Assembly: GCA_021800165.1 (NCBI GenBank)
Contig: JAJYZF010000013.1
Coordinates: 1 to 64,000 of the forward strand
Source of the DNA: Planctomycetota bacterium
GTDB lineage: Bacteria > Planctomycetota > Phycisphaerae > WQYP01
Direction of reading: 5' to 3'
Length of the DNA: 64,000 nt
Part shown: one piece after another, positions 28,644 through 39,153 of the stretch
How the letters are laid out: each line of letters begins with the position of its first letter
Numbering within the stretch: position 1 is the stretch's first letter
Translations under genes and position numbers: made by a program
The notes under the pieces: model-generated
Seen by the model: the letters and a program-made list of their open reading frames with translations, nothing else
Databases searched by the model: none
What the model was told of the DNA's origin: nothing

Positions 28644-31600
28644 ATGCAGTCAAGCTCGCACTGGCGTTTATCTTTTGGTTTTTGGAACTTTCTGCTGCGG
28701 CAGGGACGCAATCGCCGGCTGGAATTTCGTACGGTGGCGTCTGTGCTGGCGGTGTTGGGTTCACTGGTGCTGACCACAGGTCGAGCCATGGCCGGGGGCG
28801 TGATCCAAGGCACCTTGCCGGCGCTACCGCTTGTCACACATCCGATGAAGATGTCCGGCAATCTGCAAGATTGGTCGGGGATACCGGCGGTGCACTATGT
28901 GCCGCTGGATGCGTCGCTGGTGCATAGTTCTGTAGCTGCCGTGCGGGCGTTGCAGGAGCATCCGCATTCGGTGGACCTGAAGCTGTGTTACGACGCCAAG
29001 TACCTTTATGCCGCTTTGAACTGGCAGGACCCGCATCCAGGGGTGAACAGCACACCGGCCACGGCTCCATCCCATTGGGCCAGGGGCGGCGGCGGGGTGC
29101 AACTGAACATTCTGGCGGGCAGGAATCCGCAGCAGGTGCTGCATGTGGCCTGCTGGCCGGTGGATGGTGGGCAGTCTGTGGCATTGACGGCGCGCAAGGG
29201 TAACAGCGGGCATTGGTTCAATCCTACGAAAGACGGTGCGGCGGCGGCGATATCCATACATGCCAATCACCTGGGCTACAACCAGATGATTCGTATACCA
29301 TGGAGCCTCATTACCGCCAATGGCAAAGCGCCAGGTTCGGGCAAGCTTACCGTATTAGCTGATTTTGCCTGGAGTGACTTGACCACCGCAGCGCTTCAAT
29401 CCATGCCGTTTGACTACGGCATCGCGGGTTCGCGGAATCTAACCTACAGTTTATTGACGGCTCCGGGCCAGCTTTTCAGTCAGGGGTATCTGCCCAATCC
29501 GAAGGACTGGGGCAAGCTGCACTTTGGCGCTCACGCCAAGGCCCCAACGACGGCATCCTCGGCCAAGGGGATCAGCGCCACGGCGCTGACGGCGTCCTGG
29601 GCCATGACGCCTCCGGCAATGAGCGGCAATTTGGCCTCGTGGCCGCGGAGAGGCTTTGCGAACTTTGCACTGGAGCCCGCCTTTCTGGGCAAGCGTTACA
29701 GCGGCAAGATCGCGGTACAGTATGATCACAGCAATCTCTACATTGCCGCGCATATCACCTCGGCGGTGCCGCTGTTTAATCAGATGGCACAGGCCACACA
29801 GGCCGGCTACTGGGGCGGCGATGCCCTGCAGATCCGGCTGAACAACGGCCATAAGAGCGTCAACCTGTGTGGCTGGTATGACAGTACCGGCCACAAGCCG
29901 GCCTTGACGGCGGACCCCGGTGATCTAAAGAATCCGTTTCTGCTGGAGCAAGGGGCCAAGGAAGTATTCCAGGTTGATAAGAGCGGCCGGGGCTATACGC
30001 AGTTCCTCTCCATACCGTGGAAGGTGCTGTTTCCCAAAACCGGTGCCCCCAAGCCGGGTGCCAACTGGCGGGCGACGTTTCAAATCTGGTGGGCGGGCCT
30101 GGGACCGCGGTTTACCGTGGATGTGCCGGTGAAGTTGGCACCCCCGGCGGCACTGGCGGTGCATTACAAGTTGCCCAGGAGCGGCGCGGTGACAGTGGGG
30201 GTATTTACGAGGTCAGGCCAACTGTTACGTTGGATCACCCGGGCACAATACCAATACGCTGGCGAGCAAACGGTGCCGTGGAATGGCCTGGACCAATACC
30301 ACCATCCGATACCGGCGGGAAACTACACGCTCAAGGTGCTTTATCATCCCCCGCTGACACTCACCTACAAACTGACCCTGGGCAATCCGGGCACGCCGCC
30401 ATGGCCGACGGCCAATGGCAAGGGCGACTGGCTGGGGGATGAAAGCAACCCGCAGGGTGCGGCGACCGATGGCAAGTGGGTTTTTCTGGGCTCGCCATGC
30501 TCGGAAAAAGGTTCCTGTATTATTGCCGTCAACAGTCACGGGCAGCGTCAGTGGGGTGTCGGCGGAGACGCCGCACCGCGTTGCATTTCGCTGGCGGTGG
30601 CGGGGAAATACCTGTATGCCTTGTATTCCGGGCCGGTGATCACCGATACTTCCAGACACTACAACGGCAAAAATGCCATCGGCCGGGCGATGCTGGTCTG
30701 TTTGAACAAGCGCACGGGTGATCCGGCGAGATTTTCGATCAGCCATCCGAACATGGTGATTGCCAAGTGGCCCCATCATCACGATTTGGTGGGCCTGTGG
30801 AAATTGCGCCGCAACATGACGTTTTCACCGGAAAATTACGCCGGCCAGACCCGCTACTCCTCCATTGATGTCGGCACCACCACCAATGCGGTGGGGCTGG
30901 CGGCGATAGGTGGCAAGATCTACGTATCCCTCATGTATAATAACAAGATCCTGATTCTGAACGCGAAAACCGGTAAACATATCGGTGCCATTCCCATTCA
31001 CGATCCGGTGGGCTTGTGTGCGGGTCCCCATGGCACCTTGCTGGCGATCAGCGGGCGGCGGGTAGTTCAGATCAATCCGCGTACCCAAAAACAGACGGTT
31101 ATCATTCATCGCCGGCGCTCCGCTGCCGGGCGGGTGGCCAGGCGGCTGCTGGGTAGAACAACGGTAGCGACGCAGCCGAACCTGCTGGCACCGCGCTCTG
31201 TGACGATGGGGCCGGATGGGGATATTTATGTCAGCGACTGGGGCAAGTCGTTTCAGGTGAAGGTGTTTTCCCCCACGGGTCAATTCCTTCGGGCCATCGG
31301 CAAAAAGGGCGGTCGGCCCTGGCTGGGCAAGTTCAATCCCGATGGCATGTTGGTACCTTACGGGATCGCGGTAACCAATGCTCACAAGCTCTGGGTGGCC
31401 GAAGACGATGGTTGCCCGCGACGCGTCAGCGTGTGGAACGCCCAGACCGGGGCTTTCCTCAAGCAGTACATTGGTCCCACGCCTTACGGCGGAGGTACCA
31501 CCTTCTGGGCGAGTCCGAAGAATCCGGATATCGCCTATTGCATGGGTACGCGATTTAAGCTCAATTACCAAAAGAAAACCTCCACACCTCTGGCCACGGT

Positions 31601-34043
31601 GGTCCGGCGCATGTATCACAACGAACCCTTTGCCATCAACGGCGATAACGATATCGCGGACCATCGGATCATTTATCACGGTGGCCACGAGTACATCATT
31701 TGTAACATTGGTACTCTTGGGACAGTGGTGGTGCTGGAGAAGAAAGGCAATATCTTCGTGCCGGTGGCCGCCGTCGGCAATCTGGACGTATGGATTTGCC
31801 CGCACGGCAATGATATTGTCTGGTGGGACAGCGACCTGGGCTATCATGATATCCGCAATTACCTGCCCGATTGTTTCAAGGGACGACAGGGAGACAACTT
31901 CGTCTGGACGGATAAGAACGGCGACGGCCGCGTTGAACCCAATGAAATGCAATGGTTCAAGACCGGTGGCCGCAGTTCCGTGTATGCTCCCGGCAAACAA
32001 CCGGAGTTCAGCATCGGCGGCGGCTGGGGTGAGGGCATCGCGCCCAACGGCGATTTGTACTTCAGCGCCGGCGCCCAAAATGGCGAATACGTGTTCCGGG
32101 TTCCGCTGCTTAAGTGGACTAAAAGTGGCGCGCCGCTCTATGGCCTCAAGGAGGCCAAGCCGGTGGTCCGATTTAACCATGCCCTCTCCGGGCTGTATGT
32201 GAACGACCAAAATCGACTGTTTTTGGCGTTCAATTACGAATGGAATCGCGGCGAGAAAAACGCCCTCTCGTGCTACACCACAGACGGGCGGCTGCTTTGG
32301 AATGTGGCGATGACACCTTCGCCCACGTCCAACCGACAACCCGATTTTCGGGCCAATGACGTCAATGCCAGCAACACCATCGGCGAATTCGATTTCCCGG
32401 GTGCGGGCCATCTGGGCCATGTCATCGGTACTTGGAGCTGGCACGGCAGCGAGCGTCCGTATCTGCTCACATCGGATGGCATGTACATCGGCACGCCCTT
32501 GCCCGATAAGACCATGGTTGGTCCGGCCGCAGTTTGGGGCGAATCGTACATGTACTATTTCCAGGCACCGGATGGTACGCCTTACCTGGTCGATGGCGGT
32601 GCCGATGGCGATCACATTTTGCAAATTCATGGCTTACGGCAGGCACGGGAATTATCGCAGCCACTGATCATTACCTCCGCGCAGGCCCAGGCAGCAATTG
32701 CCGCCGAGCAAGCTCCCGCCAAAGCCAAGCCGGTCAAGTCCTTCAAGCCGGTGATCCGGGTGGCATGGCGTCACCACGCGCCGGCTACCAAAGGCACGCT
32801 TGCGGGTTGGAATATGGACACCGGGGTGCACTTAAATGGCGGCCACGGCCGCACGGCGCAAATTGCCCTGGCCCGAGACGCGAAGTATCTGTACCTGGCC
32901 TACAAGGTTCATGAACCCACGCCGCCGTTGACCAACAAGGGCGGCGACTGGCAGGACCTGTTTATCACGGGTGACTGCTGCGATTTGATGCTGGGAACCA
33001 ATCCCAAGGCCAACCCATATCGCCAGCATGCGGCGCTGGGCGATATTCGGCTGCTCTTGAGCGAATTTCAAGGCAAGCCGATTGCGGTGCTCTATCAGCC
33101 GGTGACAACCCATCCGAAACACCCAGTAACGTTGCTGGCGGCTACCATTGACCGTATCACGCGGTTGACCGATGCGAAAGTGGCCTTCCACCGTTACAAA
33201 GGCTACTACACGCTTACCGCGCGTGTGCCGCTGGCGGACCTGGGGCTGGGCTGGAACCATGGTAAGACGCTGCGTGGTGATGTGGGTGTGATTTATGCCG
33301 ATCAGACCGGCCGCAATCGTATTCTTCGTCTCTATTATTACAATCACCACACCAAGATCATTTCGGATCTGACCACGGAAGCCACGCTCCAGCCGCGGTA
33401 TTGGGGACCGGTAGAGATGCCGCTGGGACCGAACCTGCTTAAGGACGGCAGTTTTGAACAGGGCGGCTTCAAAGCCAACGATACCCATGGATGGTGTGTC
33501 TCCGTCCAGAGGAACGGCGCTGTGGCCCGTATTGTAGCTGGCGTGGCCCACAGCGGTACCCACGCCCTCTTGTTGGCACAAACCAAACCAGTCCGCTTCA
33601 CCAAGGCGGCTTACAAACTGCCAAATTATGCCACCTTCCTCCAGAGTGCCAACGGTGGCCACGGCGGGGGCTTCGCCCAGATTGAGCAAAAGTTTCCCGT
33701 GACGTCGGGCCGACGGTACAGCTTGCGCCTTTATTTCGATGCGACTCACATGCGGCTAGAGCACACGCCCCCCGGCAGACCCCGCGGGTACTCAAGCCTG
33801 TTGATCTGGGTGTATTGGCTGCACGGCAACGGTCAGGTATGGGTGGCCAACCGACAGTCGGACACTCTCGGCTGGACCGAAATGCATAACGCCCGATTCG
33901 CCTATTATCAATTGCCCAAACCATACCTGGCACCTAAAGGTGCCACTGCCGCCCGTATCACGATAAGTTTGGCAACAAATGCCGCCCACGATCTCCCAAG
34001 GGTCTATGTGGATGACGTGGAAATGGTCCAGGTTCCGAAATAA
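28644..34043 (+). CDS. giant secreted multidomain protein: CBM9-like modules, FlgD-like Ig, beta-propeller/NHL, C-terminal jelly roll
   Basis: SGNLQDWSGIP/KYLYAALNW, SGNLASW/NLYIAAHI, KGTLAGW/KYLYLAYKV modules; TVPWNGLDQYHHPIPAGNYTLKV; propeller segment; NLLKDGSFEQGGF. Confidence 0.65.
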   Translation: MQSSSHWRLSFGFWNFLLRQGRNRRLEFRTVASVLAVLGSLVLTTGRAMAGGVIQGTLPALPLVTHPMKMSGNLQDWSGIPAVHYVPLDASLVHSSVAAVRALQEHPHSVDLKLCYDAKYLYAALNWQDPHPGVNSTPATAPSHWARGGGGVQLNILAGRNPQQVLHVACWPVDGGQSVALTARKGNSGHWFNPTKDGAAAAISIHANHLGYNQMIRIPWSLITANGKAPGSGKLTVLADFAWSDLTTAALQSMPFDYGIAGSRNLTYSLLTAPGQLFSQGYLPNPKDWGKLHFGAHAKAPTTASSAKGISATALTASWAMTPPAMSGNLASWPRRGFANFALEPAFLGKRYSGKIAVQYDHSNLYIAAHITSAVPLFNQMAQATQAGYWGGDALQIRLNNGHKSVNLCGWYDSTGHKPALTADPGDLKNPFLLEQGAKEVFQVDKSGRGYTQFLSIPWKVLFPKTGAPKPGANWRATFQIWWAGLGPRFTVDVPVKLAPPAALAVHYKLPRSGAVTVGVFTRSGQLLRWITRAQYQYAGEQTVPWNGLDQYHHPIPAGNYTLKVLYHPPLTLTYKLTLGNPGTPPWPTANGKGDWLGDESNPQGAATDGKWVFLGSPCSEKGSCIIAVNSHGQRQWGVGGDAAPRCISLAVAGKYLYALYSGPVITDTSRHYNGKNAIGRAMLVCLNKRTGDPARFSISHPNMVIAKWPHHHDLVGLWKLRRNMTFSPENYAGQTRYSSIDVGTTTNAVGLAAIGGKIYVSLMYNNKILILNAKTGKHIGAIPIHDPVGLCAGPHGTLLAISGRRVVQINPRTQKQTVIIHRRRSAAGRVARRLLGRTTVATQPNLLAPRSVTMGPDGDIYVSDWGKSFQVKVFSPTGQFLRAIGKKGGRPWLGKFNPDGMLVPYGIAVTNAHKLWVAEDDGCPRRVSVWNAQTGAFLKQYIGPTPYGGGTTFWASPKNPDIAYCMGTRFKLNYQKKTSTPLATVVRRMYHNEPFAINGDNDIADHRIIYHGGHEYIICNIGTLGTVVVLEKKGNIFVPVAAVGNLDVWICPHGNDIVWWDSDLGYHDIRNYLPDCFKGRQGDNFVWTDKNGDGRVEPNEMQWFKTGGRSSVYAPGKQPEFSIGGGWGEGIAPNGDLYFSAGAQNGEYVFRVPLLKWTKSGAPLYGLKEAKPVVRFNHALSGLYVNDQNRLFLAFNYEWNRGEKNALSCYTTDGRLLWNVAMTPSPTSNRQPDFRANDVNASNTIGEFDFPGAGHLGHVIGTWSWHGSERPYLLTSDGMYIGTPLPDKTMVGPAAVWGESYMYYFQAPDGTPYLVDGGADGDHILQIHGLRQARELSQPLIITSAQAQAAIAAEQAPAKAKPVKSFKPVIRVAWRHHAPATKGTLAGWNMDTGVHLNGGHGRTAQIALARDAKYLYLAYKVHEPTPPLTNKGGDWQDLFITGDCCDLMLGTNPKANPYRQHAALGDIRLLLSEFQGKPIAVLYQPVTTHPKHPVTLLAATIDRITRLTDAKVAFHRYKGYYTLTARVPLADLGLGWNHGKTLRGDVGVIYADQTGRNRILRLYYYNHHTKIISDLTTEATLQPRYWGPVEMPLGPNLLKDGSFEQGGFKANDTHGWCVSVQRNGAVARIVAGVAHSGTHALLLAQTKPVRFTKAAYKLPNYATFLQSANGGHGGGFAQIEQKFPVTSGRRYSLRLYFDATHMRLEHTPPGRPRGYSSLLIWVYWLHGNGQVWVANRQSDTLGWTEMHNARFAYYQLPKPYLAPKGATAARITISLATNAAHDLPRVYVDDVEMVQVPK

Positions 34044-34257
34044 TCAGCACAGCGCCAAGGCTATAGAAGATACGGGACGGCCCGGAATGCCTTTAGCCTA
34101 AGCCATAGATCGCAGCGCGGCAAACACCGTCAAAAGTTGCGCTGTGCGGGTTATCGGTACTCGCTTGGCCGGTGGCAGGAGAGCGCAACATGCTCAATCA
34201 GGTTCTCGACTATCTTCTGAAGACGAATACCATTATGCTGATCTATTTCAAATTGAG

Positions 34258-34342
34258 CGCCATTCGGGCCGGGAGCCATTAGTTCTTAAGGAGACCCCCA
34301 ATGCAATTTAAAAACAACCTTCCGTTTTTTGCTGAAAAGCTC
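34258..34342 (+). repeat. 85-bp direct repeat spanning RBS and gene start, copy 1
   Basis: near-identical to 36588-36672; encodes MQFKNNLPFFAEKL. Confidence 0.8.
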
Positions 34343-34905
34343 TCGGTCGATCACGAACAGTTCCGTTATCCCCGCGTGGAACCGGGGCGCAACGACTTCC
34401 GAAATCCGGTGCGTATTGCGGAACCTGATGAATCCTCCGGGTTCATGCCGCAGCCGCCGGAAAAGGTGTGGGAGTCGGCAGGCGGGCCGGATTCAATGGG
34501 GGCGTTGCGGATAACCCGGTCCGTCCCCGGGCAAACCGTCTATACCGCGTCACCGCCGTGGCATGCGCCTTGCCGTTATCGGCTGCAATTGCGCTGGCAG
34601 GGACGCACGAGGTCCGCAATAAGGGGTTCTTTTTGCGTGTATGGGTGGAAGATTTTGTGTGGCACTCCGTCGCGGGTTATAGGCTGGTACGCGTGACTGA
34701 GTCGCGCCCGCTGACGGGAACAACCTAAGGATGGGTGGCGATTGACGTTCCGGAATTGAGGTTCACCGAACACGGCGAGACGCATCTTGTTTAGTTCGAG
34801 GTTGTTCTGGACGGCAGCGGCACTGGCTGGCTGACGGATATAGACATTGGACTGTGCGGTATCGACACCACCGCCGCCGGAAGAATGATTGCTTGCAACA
34901 TGAAA
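34301..34905 (+). pseudogene. decayed CDS starting MQFKNNLPFFAEKL
   Basis: coding-like segments scattered over frames with internal stops. Confidence 0.5.
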
Positions 34906-34967
34906 TAGGAATTAAGAAAAGTTCGCATCCAGTAACCAGGTAAATTAAACTTCAAGGAGAACATGAT

Positions 34968-36368
34968 ATGAAAGCTGTATTTGTTGGTGGCGGCGCGGTG
35001 CGCCTGGTCGGTATTTTACGGGCCGCTTTTCATCACCGCGGTATGTTCGAAGGCGGCGAGATCAATCTTTATGATATTAATGTTCCGCGGGCCGAAGCCG
35101 TCGCTAAAATGCTTATGAAGACTCCCGAATTTGCCCGCGTCAAATGTAAGCTCACCTGGGGCACCACCCTGGAAAAGGCCCTGGAGGGGGCCGACATGGT
35201 GGGCGTTATTTTAATGGCCGGTTCGCAGAAAACCGCGCAGCTCGGCGACAAAGTCAGCCGCGATCATGGATTTCTTTCTTCCGATAATGTTTCACCCAAT
35301 GGTGCCTTCCTGGGCATCAAGGGCGGCCCTATCCTGTTAAACGTCGCCAAAAAAATGGAGCAGTATTGCCCCCAGGCCTGGCTGGTCGATTTTGCCAATC
35401 CCATTGCCGTGCACAGCGCCATGATTAACAACCATACCGCCATCGAAGCCTTGGGCGTTTGTGGTGGCTATACCAACCATCAATGGGATCTCGGGCGAAT
35501 TATGTTCGGCAAGGATGAGCAAAGCACCGCCTTTGATGTCGAAACCGCCGGCATTAACCACCTGAGCTTCATCCTCAAAGGCACCTGCAACGGCCAGGAT
35601 CTCTTCAAGGCCCTGGACCGCCGCCTGGACCGCGAGTGGACCATGTGCCCGCTGCAGAAGCACCTTCCTGCGTGGTCCCAAAAGTCGATCACCCGCAGCG
35701 TCACCAATCTCGTGCGATTTTACCGCCAGCTCGGGGTGGTGATATTTTCCACCGAGGGCGACGGCATGGCCCACCTGTATTATGACGAACTCTTCCAGAT
35801 GGAAGCTCGCGAATCCAAACCACGTACCCTGGCGCAAATCAACGCCAGTGTTAAAAACACCGCCAAACACCGCAAAGAATTTGACCAAACCTTCCAAGCT
35901 CTGCTGAATACCGATATCGATCCGAAATTTTGGGACACGGGTTGGAAAGACCGCGGGATGGGTTGGGCCGACCGGGCCGACCGCGATATCTTTGTCGAAC
36001 TTCTGCGCGGCCTGGCCGGCGAGACCATTAAAGTTGTCACCAGCCGTCTGAATAACGGTGCCGTTGCCGGCTTTACCGATCGTACCTGCCTGGAATACTC
36101 GCAGATCGTCAAGGGCGGCGTGATCCGTCCGGCGGGCCACTATGAGGTGCCGGGGGTCGTACACGGCCTGATCAGTTCGCTGGCCACCCATCAGACCATG
36201 CTGGCCGACGCCATCGCCACGGACGATCCAAAACTGCTGGCCAAAGCCCTGCTGGCGTACCCCGTTAAGCAGTTTTCCAAAGAGGCTCGATCTCTGTTCA
36301 AGGATTTGGCGAAAATTAACCGCGATGAAATGTCGCCGGGCTTGCGCCGTGTAGGCGAATATTTGTGA
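34968..36368 (+). CDS. glycoside hydrolase family 4 protein
   Basis: N-terminal FVGGGAVR NAD motif, VDFANPIAVHS, GVCGG, AGINHLSF. Confidence 0.85.
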   Translation: MKAVFVGGGAVRLVGILRAAFHHRGMFEGGEINLYDINVPRAEAVAKMLMKTPEFARVKCKLTWGTTLEKALEGADMVGVILMAGSQKTAQLGDKVSRDHGFLSSDNVSPNGAFLGIKGGPILLNVAKKMEQYCPQAWLVDFANPIAVHSAMINNHTAIEALGVCGGYTNHQWDLGRIMFGKDEQSTAFDVETAGINHLSFILKGTCNGQDLFKALDRRLDREWTMCPLQKHLPAWSQKSITRSVTNLVRFYRQLGVVIFSTEGDGMAHLYYDELFQMEARESKPRTLAQINASVKNTAKHRKEFDQTFQALLNTDIDPKFWDTGWKDRGMGWADRADRDIFVELLRGLAGETIKVVTSRLNNGAVAGFTDRTCLEYSQIVKGGVIRPAGHYEVPGVVHGLISSLATHQTMLADAIATDDPKLLAKALLAYPVKQFSKEARSLFKDLAKINRDEMSPGLRRVGEYL

Positions 36369-36587
36369 AGGTGAACGCCCAAGGGACGTCCCGATGGCCG
36401 TCGGGATCGTGCAGCACTGAATGGAAGACCAAGGCCTGGCGCGGCACCAGATTGAGAAGACCCTTGCCGGGGGGCAAAGCCCGTATCGGGGCACCCGGTT
36501 CCGGAGAATCGCCGAGTTGAAAGCCCAATAGGCCGGGACGGGAACTTTTACTGTGGATCTCGGGAATGGCGGAATTTATAAAGAAAT

Positions 36588-36672
36588 CGCCATTCGAGTC
36601 GGGAGCCATTATTGCTTAAGGAGGCATTCAATGCAATTTAAGAACAACCTTCCGTTTTTTGCCGAAAAGCTC
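36588..36672 (+). repeat. 85-bp direct repeat spanning RBS and gene start, copy 2
   Basis: see 34258-34342; MQFKNNLPFFAEKLRPGKK then stop. Confidence 0.8.
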
Positions 36673-37097
36673 CGTCCAGGAAAAAAGAGCGATCCGGGCA
36701 ATGCTTGCTTGGCGTAAGAAGCATCTGCATTGGTCCATATCGCCTCGAACACCCACCACCCAGCCGCGGCGGAGGGCAGACACTTCAGTCGGCGTGGTGA
36801 GGGGAGGCTTCTGCGGAGCGTACTCCGACCGACGTACAAGGGCATGAAAACCGAACATCGCCAATGCGTCGCGAATATCTCGCCGGGAAACGTCGGTGGA
36901 CGGCTCAATGCTGTCCGGAATAGGTTATGCTCAACGCGACAATTGCTGCCACATTCCAGGCAGCGTTATGCCCCCGAAAAGCGGCCTTTGGCTGCATTAT
37001 TCACTCCCCATAACGTACCGCCAAGCACCGAGCAGAGTATAACGCCGTACCAACGGAGATTTACCATCCCGATAGACATCCAATACTGTCCGGGACA

Positions 37098-37724
37098 ATG
37101 CTAACAAAAGCCGGTAAAGATTTAACATCCCGATTGATATCAGGACGCTTTGGCGCCGGGCATGGTCTACTGTCAGCCATGAGTAAAAGGCTTCCACCCG
37201 CTGCATTCCTGGATGATCCGGTGGCCTTGGCACCGTTAAGAAAGGCGGATGGTCCGCGGCTGGAACGCCTGGCGGGGAGCAAGGAGGTGCGGGTGTTGCG
37301 GGAAACGATGGAGCGGCTCCGGCAGGAAACCGGGCATGGTAATCGGCTGTTGGAGGCGCACCATGTTCTGGGGTTGCACCTGTTGGGATTCTACAACCCG
37401 ATGATGCGCAGTCTGCGCAACTTTGAATTGGCCAGTCAGAACCACCGTGTAGGCAAGGTGGTGGGGCTGGATCACGTCTGTCGCAGCACGCACAGTGATT
37501 TTCTGGCCGCGCCGCGGAAATTTCTCGCCCTGCCGCTGAAGTCCGGCGCGGCGATTCGGGCCGATATAGAGGTGAATTATTCCGGCTATACCGATCGTGG
37601 CTTGCAGGTGCTCTCACGCAATTATTTGTTTTCGCCGCAGAACAGCGTTACCACCACCATTGACGATGTTCCAACCGAAGCGCGGCTCAACCCGCAATGG
37701 TGGGGCCAGGCCACGGTGAAATGA
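37098..37724 (+). pseudogene. chimeric ORF: IS4-like transposase N-terminal fragment fused to unrelated C-terminus
   Basis: LGLHLLGFYNPMMRSLRNFELAS...VCRSTHSDFLAA resembles IS4-type N-termini; no catalytic domain. Confidence 0.45.
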
Positions 37725-37830
37725 TGGCCAAGGCAAACCCAGCGGCGGGGAAATTACCAGCATCGCCAGCCCGCCCCGACGCTGGGTAGAGCCGGGCCAG
37801 ATGGCTGGGCCTGCCCTGGCCGGCGATGGT

Positions 37831-39069
37831 TTATAGCCGCCAGACTTTTGCCTGGCCGCCGGCGACACAGATACTTTCCAGGCGTACCTCCGCCGGTATG
37901 CCGGATGGTTCAAAAATCGGCTGAATTTCCAGAGAGTGTTCACCCACGGGCAGACCTTCCGCGAGGACTTGCCACAGGTGGGCGTTGCCGCCGCCCCGGC
38001 CCATCTTGCCGGCATCAAACTCCGGGCCGGGCCGACCATCTACAACGATGCGGTATTTGCCGGATCGCGGCGTGGATTCGCCAAACACCAAAACCGTGGA
38101 ACCATGAAAGCCCACCCGCAGCGGTTGAGCGGGAGGGGAGGGGCGGGTTTTCACCCGGTCTTCGGCCACGAAGTTCGCCGCCACAGTCAGTGAATCCAGC
38201 CAGCGCGACATCATAAAATCAAAGGCTACAGAGGCTGTGTATGGTTGGGCCAGATGCCAACCAGGCGGCAACGGGGCCAAGGTGGCAACGGGCACCCGGC
38301 GGATGGATTGATATCGGTCTCCGTGGCACATCCGCGCGGGCACGCGGCAGACCATTTTGGCGGCGATGGCCTTTTGTAACGCTTGCCAGGCGGCCTGGGC
38401 GTACAGGGCGTAGCCGGCGTTGGCGGGGTGGGTATTGTCAAAACGTTCCGGGGGCCAAAGCACGTCGAGCTTGGCCTTTTGCCCCCGGCAGTGGCGACGC
38501 ATGAGCGTAATGGCGTCGCCCACGACGGTGTGGTAAACACGCGCCAAAGCCAGATGGGCCGTGCGCCGCACCATCTTTTCCAGCAGCCCTTGCTCAATAT
38601 CAAAACGCGACGCGAGAATCATCTGCACCACCGGGCAACCGGCGGTAATCACGCGGTGCATGATGGATTCGTAAGCGGCCAGAGTATCCGGGGACGTCTG
38701 GTAGGTATTGTCGTTGAGCGTAAAGTCGAGAAAAAAAAGATCCGGCTGATAGGCCAGCACATCGCGCTGCAACCGAAATGCGCCAAGCTGTGCGCCGCTG
38801 CCGCCGATCGCCGCATCCACAAACGTAAAGTGCGCCTTGGGATAGGCTTGCTCCAGACGCCGGGATATCAACGCCCGGTAAGAGGTTCTCTGCGGATCAC
38901 TGGCACCTGCCCCCCAGGTTAAAGACCCCCCCATGAATGCCACGGTCAGCCGAGCGCCGGCCATCGCCCGACGGTGAAAATCATAAAATGCGGCACCCTT
39001 GCCGGCAGAATTACGGGCGGCGCTGCTAAAGATGCCGGCCCCGCCGGCTGGTTTGTGGGATATTTTCAT
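37831..39069 (-). CDS. SGNH/GDSL-type hydrolase
   Basis: FMGGSLTWGAGA, AAIGGSGAQLG, DNTHPANAGYALYA. Confidence 0.8.
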   Translation of the reverse strand: MKISHKPAGGAGIFSSAARNSAGKGAAFYDFHRRAMAGARLTVAFMGGSLTWGAGASDPQRTSYRALISRRLEQAYPKAHFTFVDAAIGGSGAQLGAFRLQRDVLAYQPDLFFLDFTLNDNTYQTSPDTLAAYESIMHRVITAGCPVVQMILASRFDIEQGLLEKMVRRTAHLALARVYHTVVGDAITLMRRHCRGQKAKLDVLWPPERFDNTHPANAGYALYAQAAWQALQKAIAAKMVCRVPARMCHGDRYQSIRRVPVATLAPLPPGWHLAQPYTASVAFDFMMSRWLDSLTVAANFVAEDRVKTRPSPPAQPLRVGFHGSTVLVFGESTPRSGKYRIVVDGRPGPEFDAGKMGRGGGNAHLWQVLAEGLPVGEHSLEIQPIFEPSGIPAEVRLESICVAGGQAKVWRL

Positions 39070-39153
39070 TTTTTCTGTCCAATTCTTTTCATAATACCTG
39101 CCGGTGTATTACCCTACCAAGGGCATACGTACGGCACAAATGGCGCGCCACGG

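Noticed and set aside
30825-32630. 601-aa minus-strand ORF inside the 1799-aa gene
   Set aside because: Shadow ORF in GC-rich DNA; the plus-strand protein has clear domains and this one has no recognisable motif.
35337-36494. 385-aa minus-strand ORF opposite GH4
   Set aside because: Antisense to a clear GH4 protein with conserved motifs.
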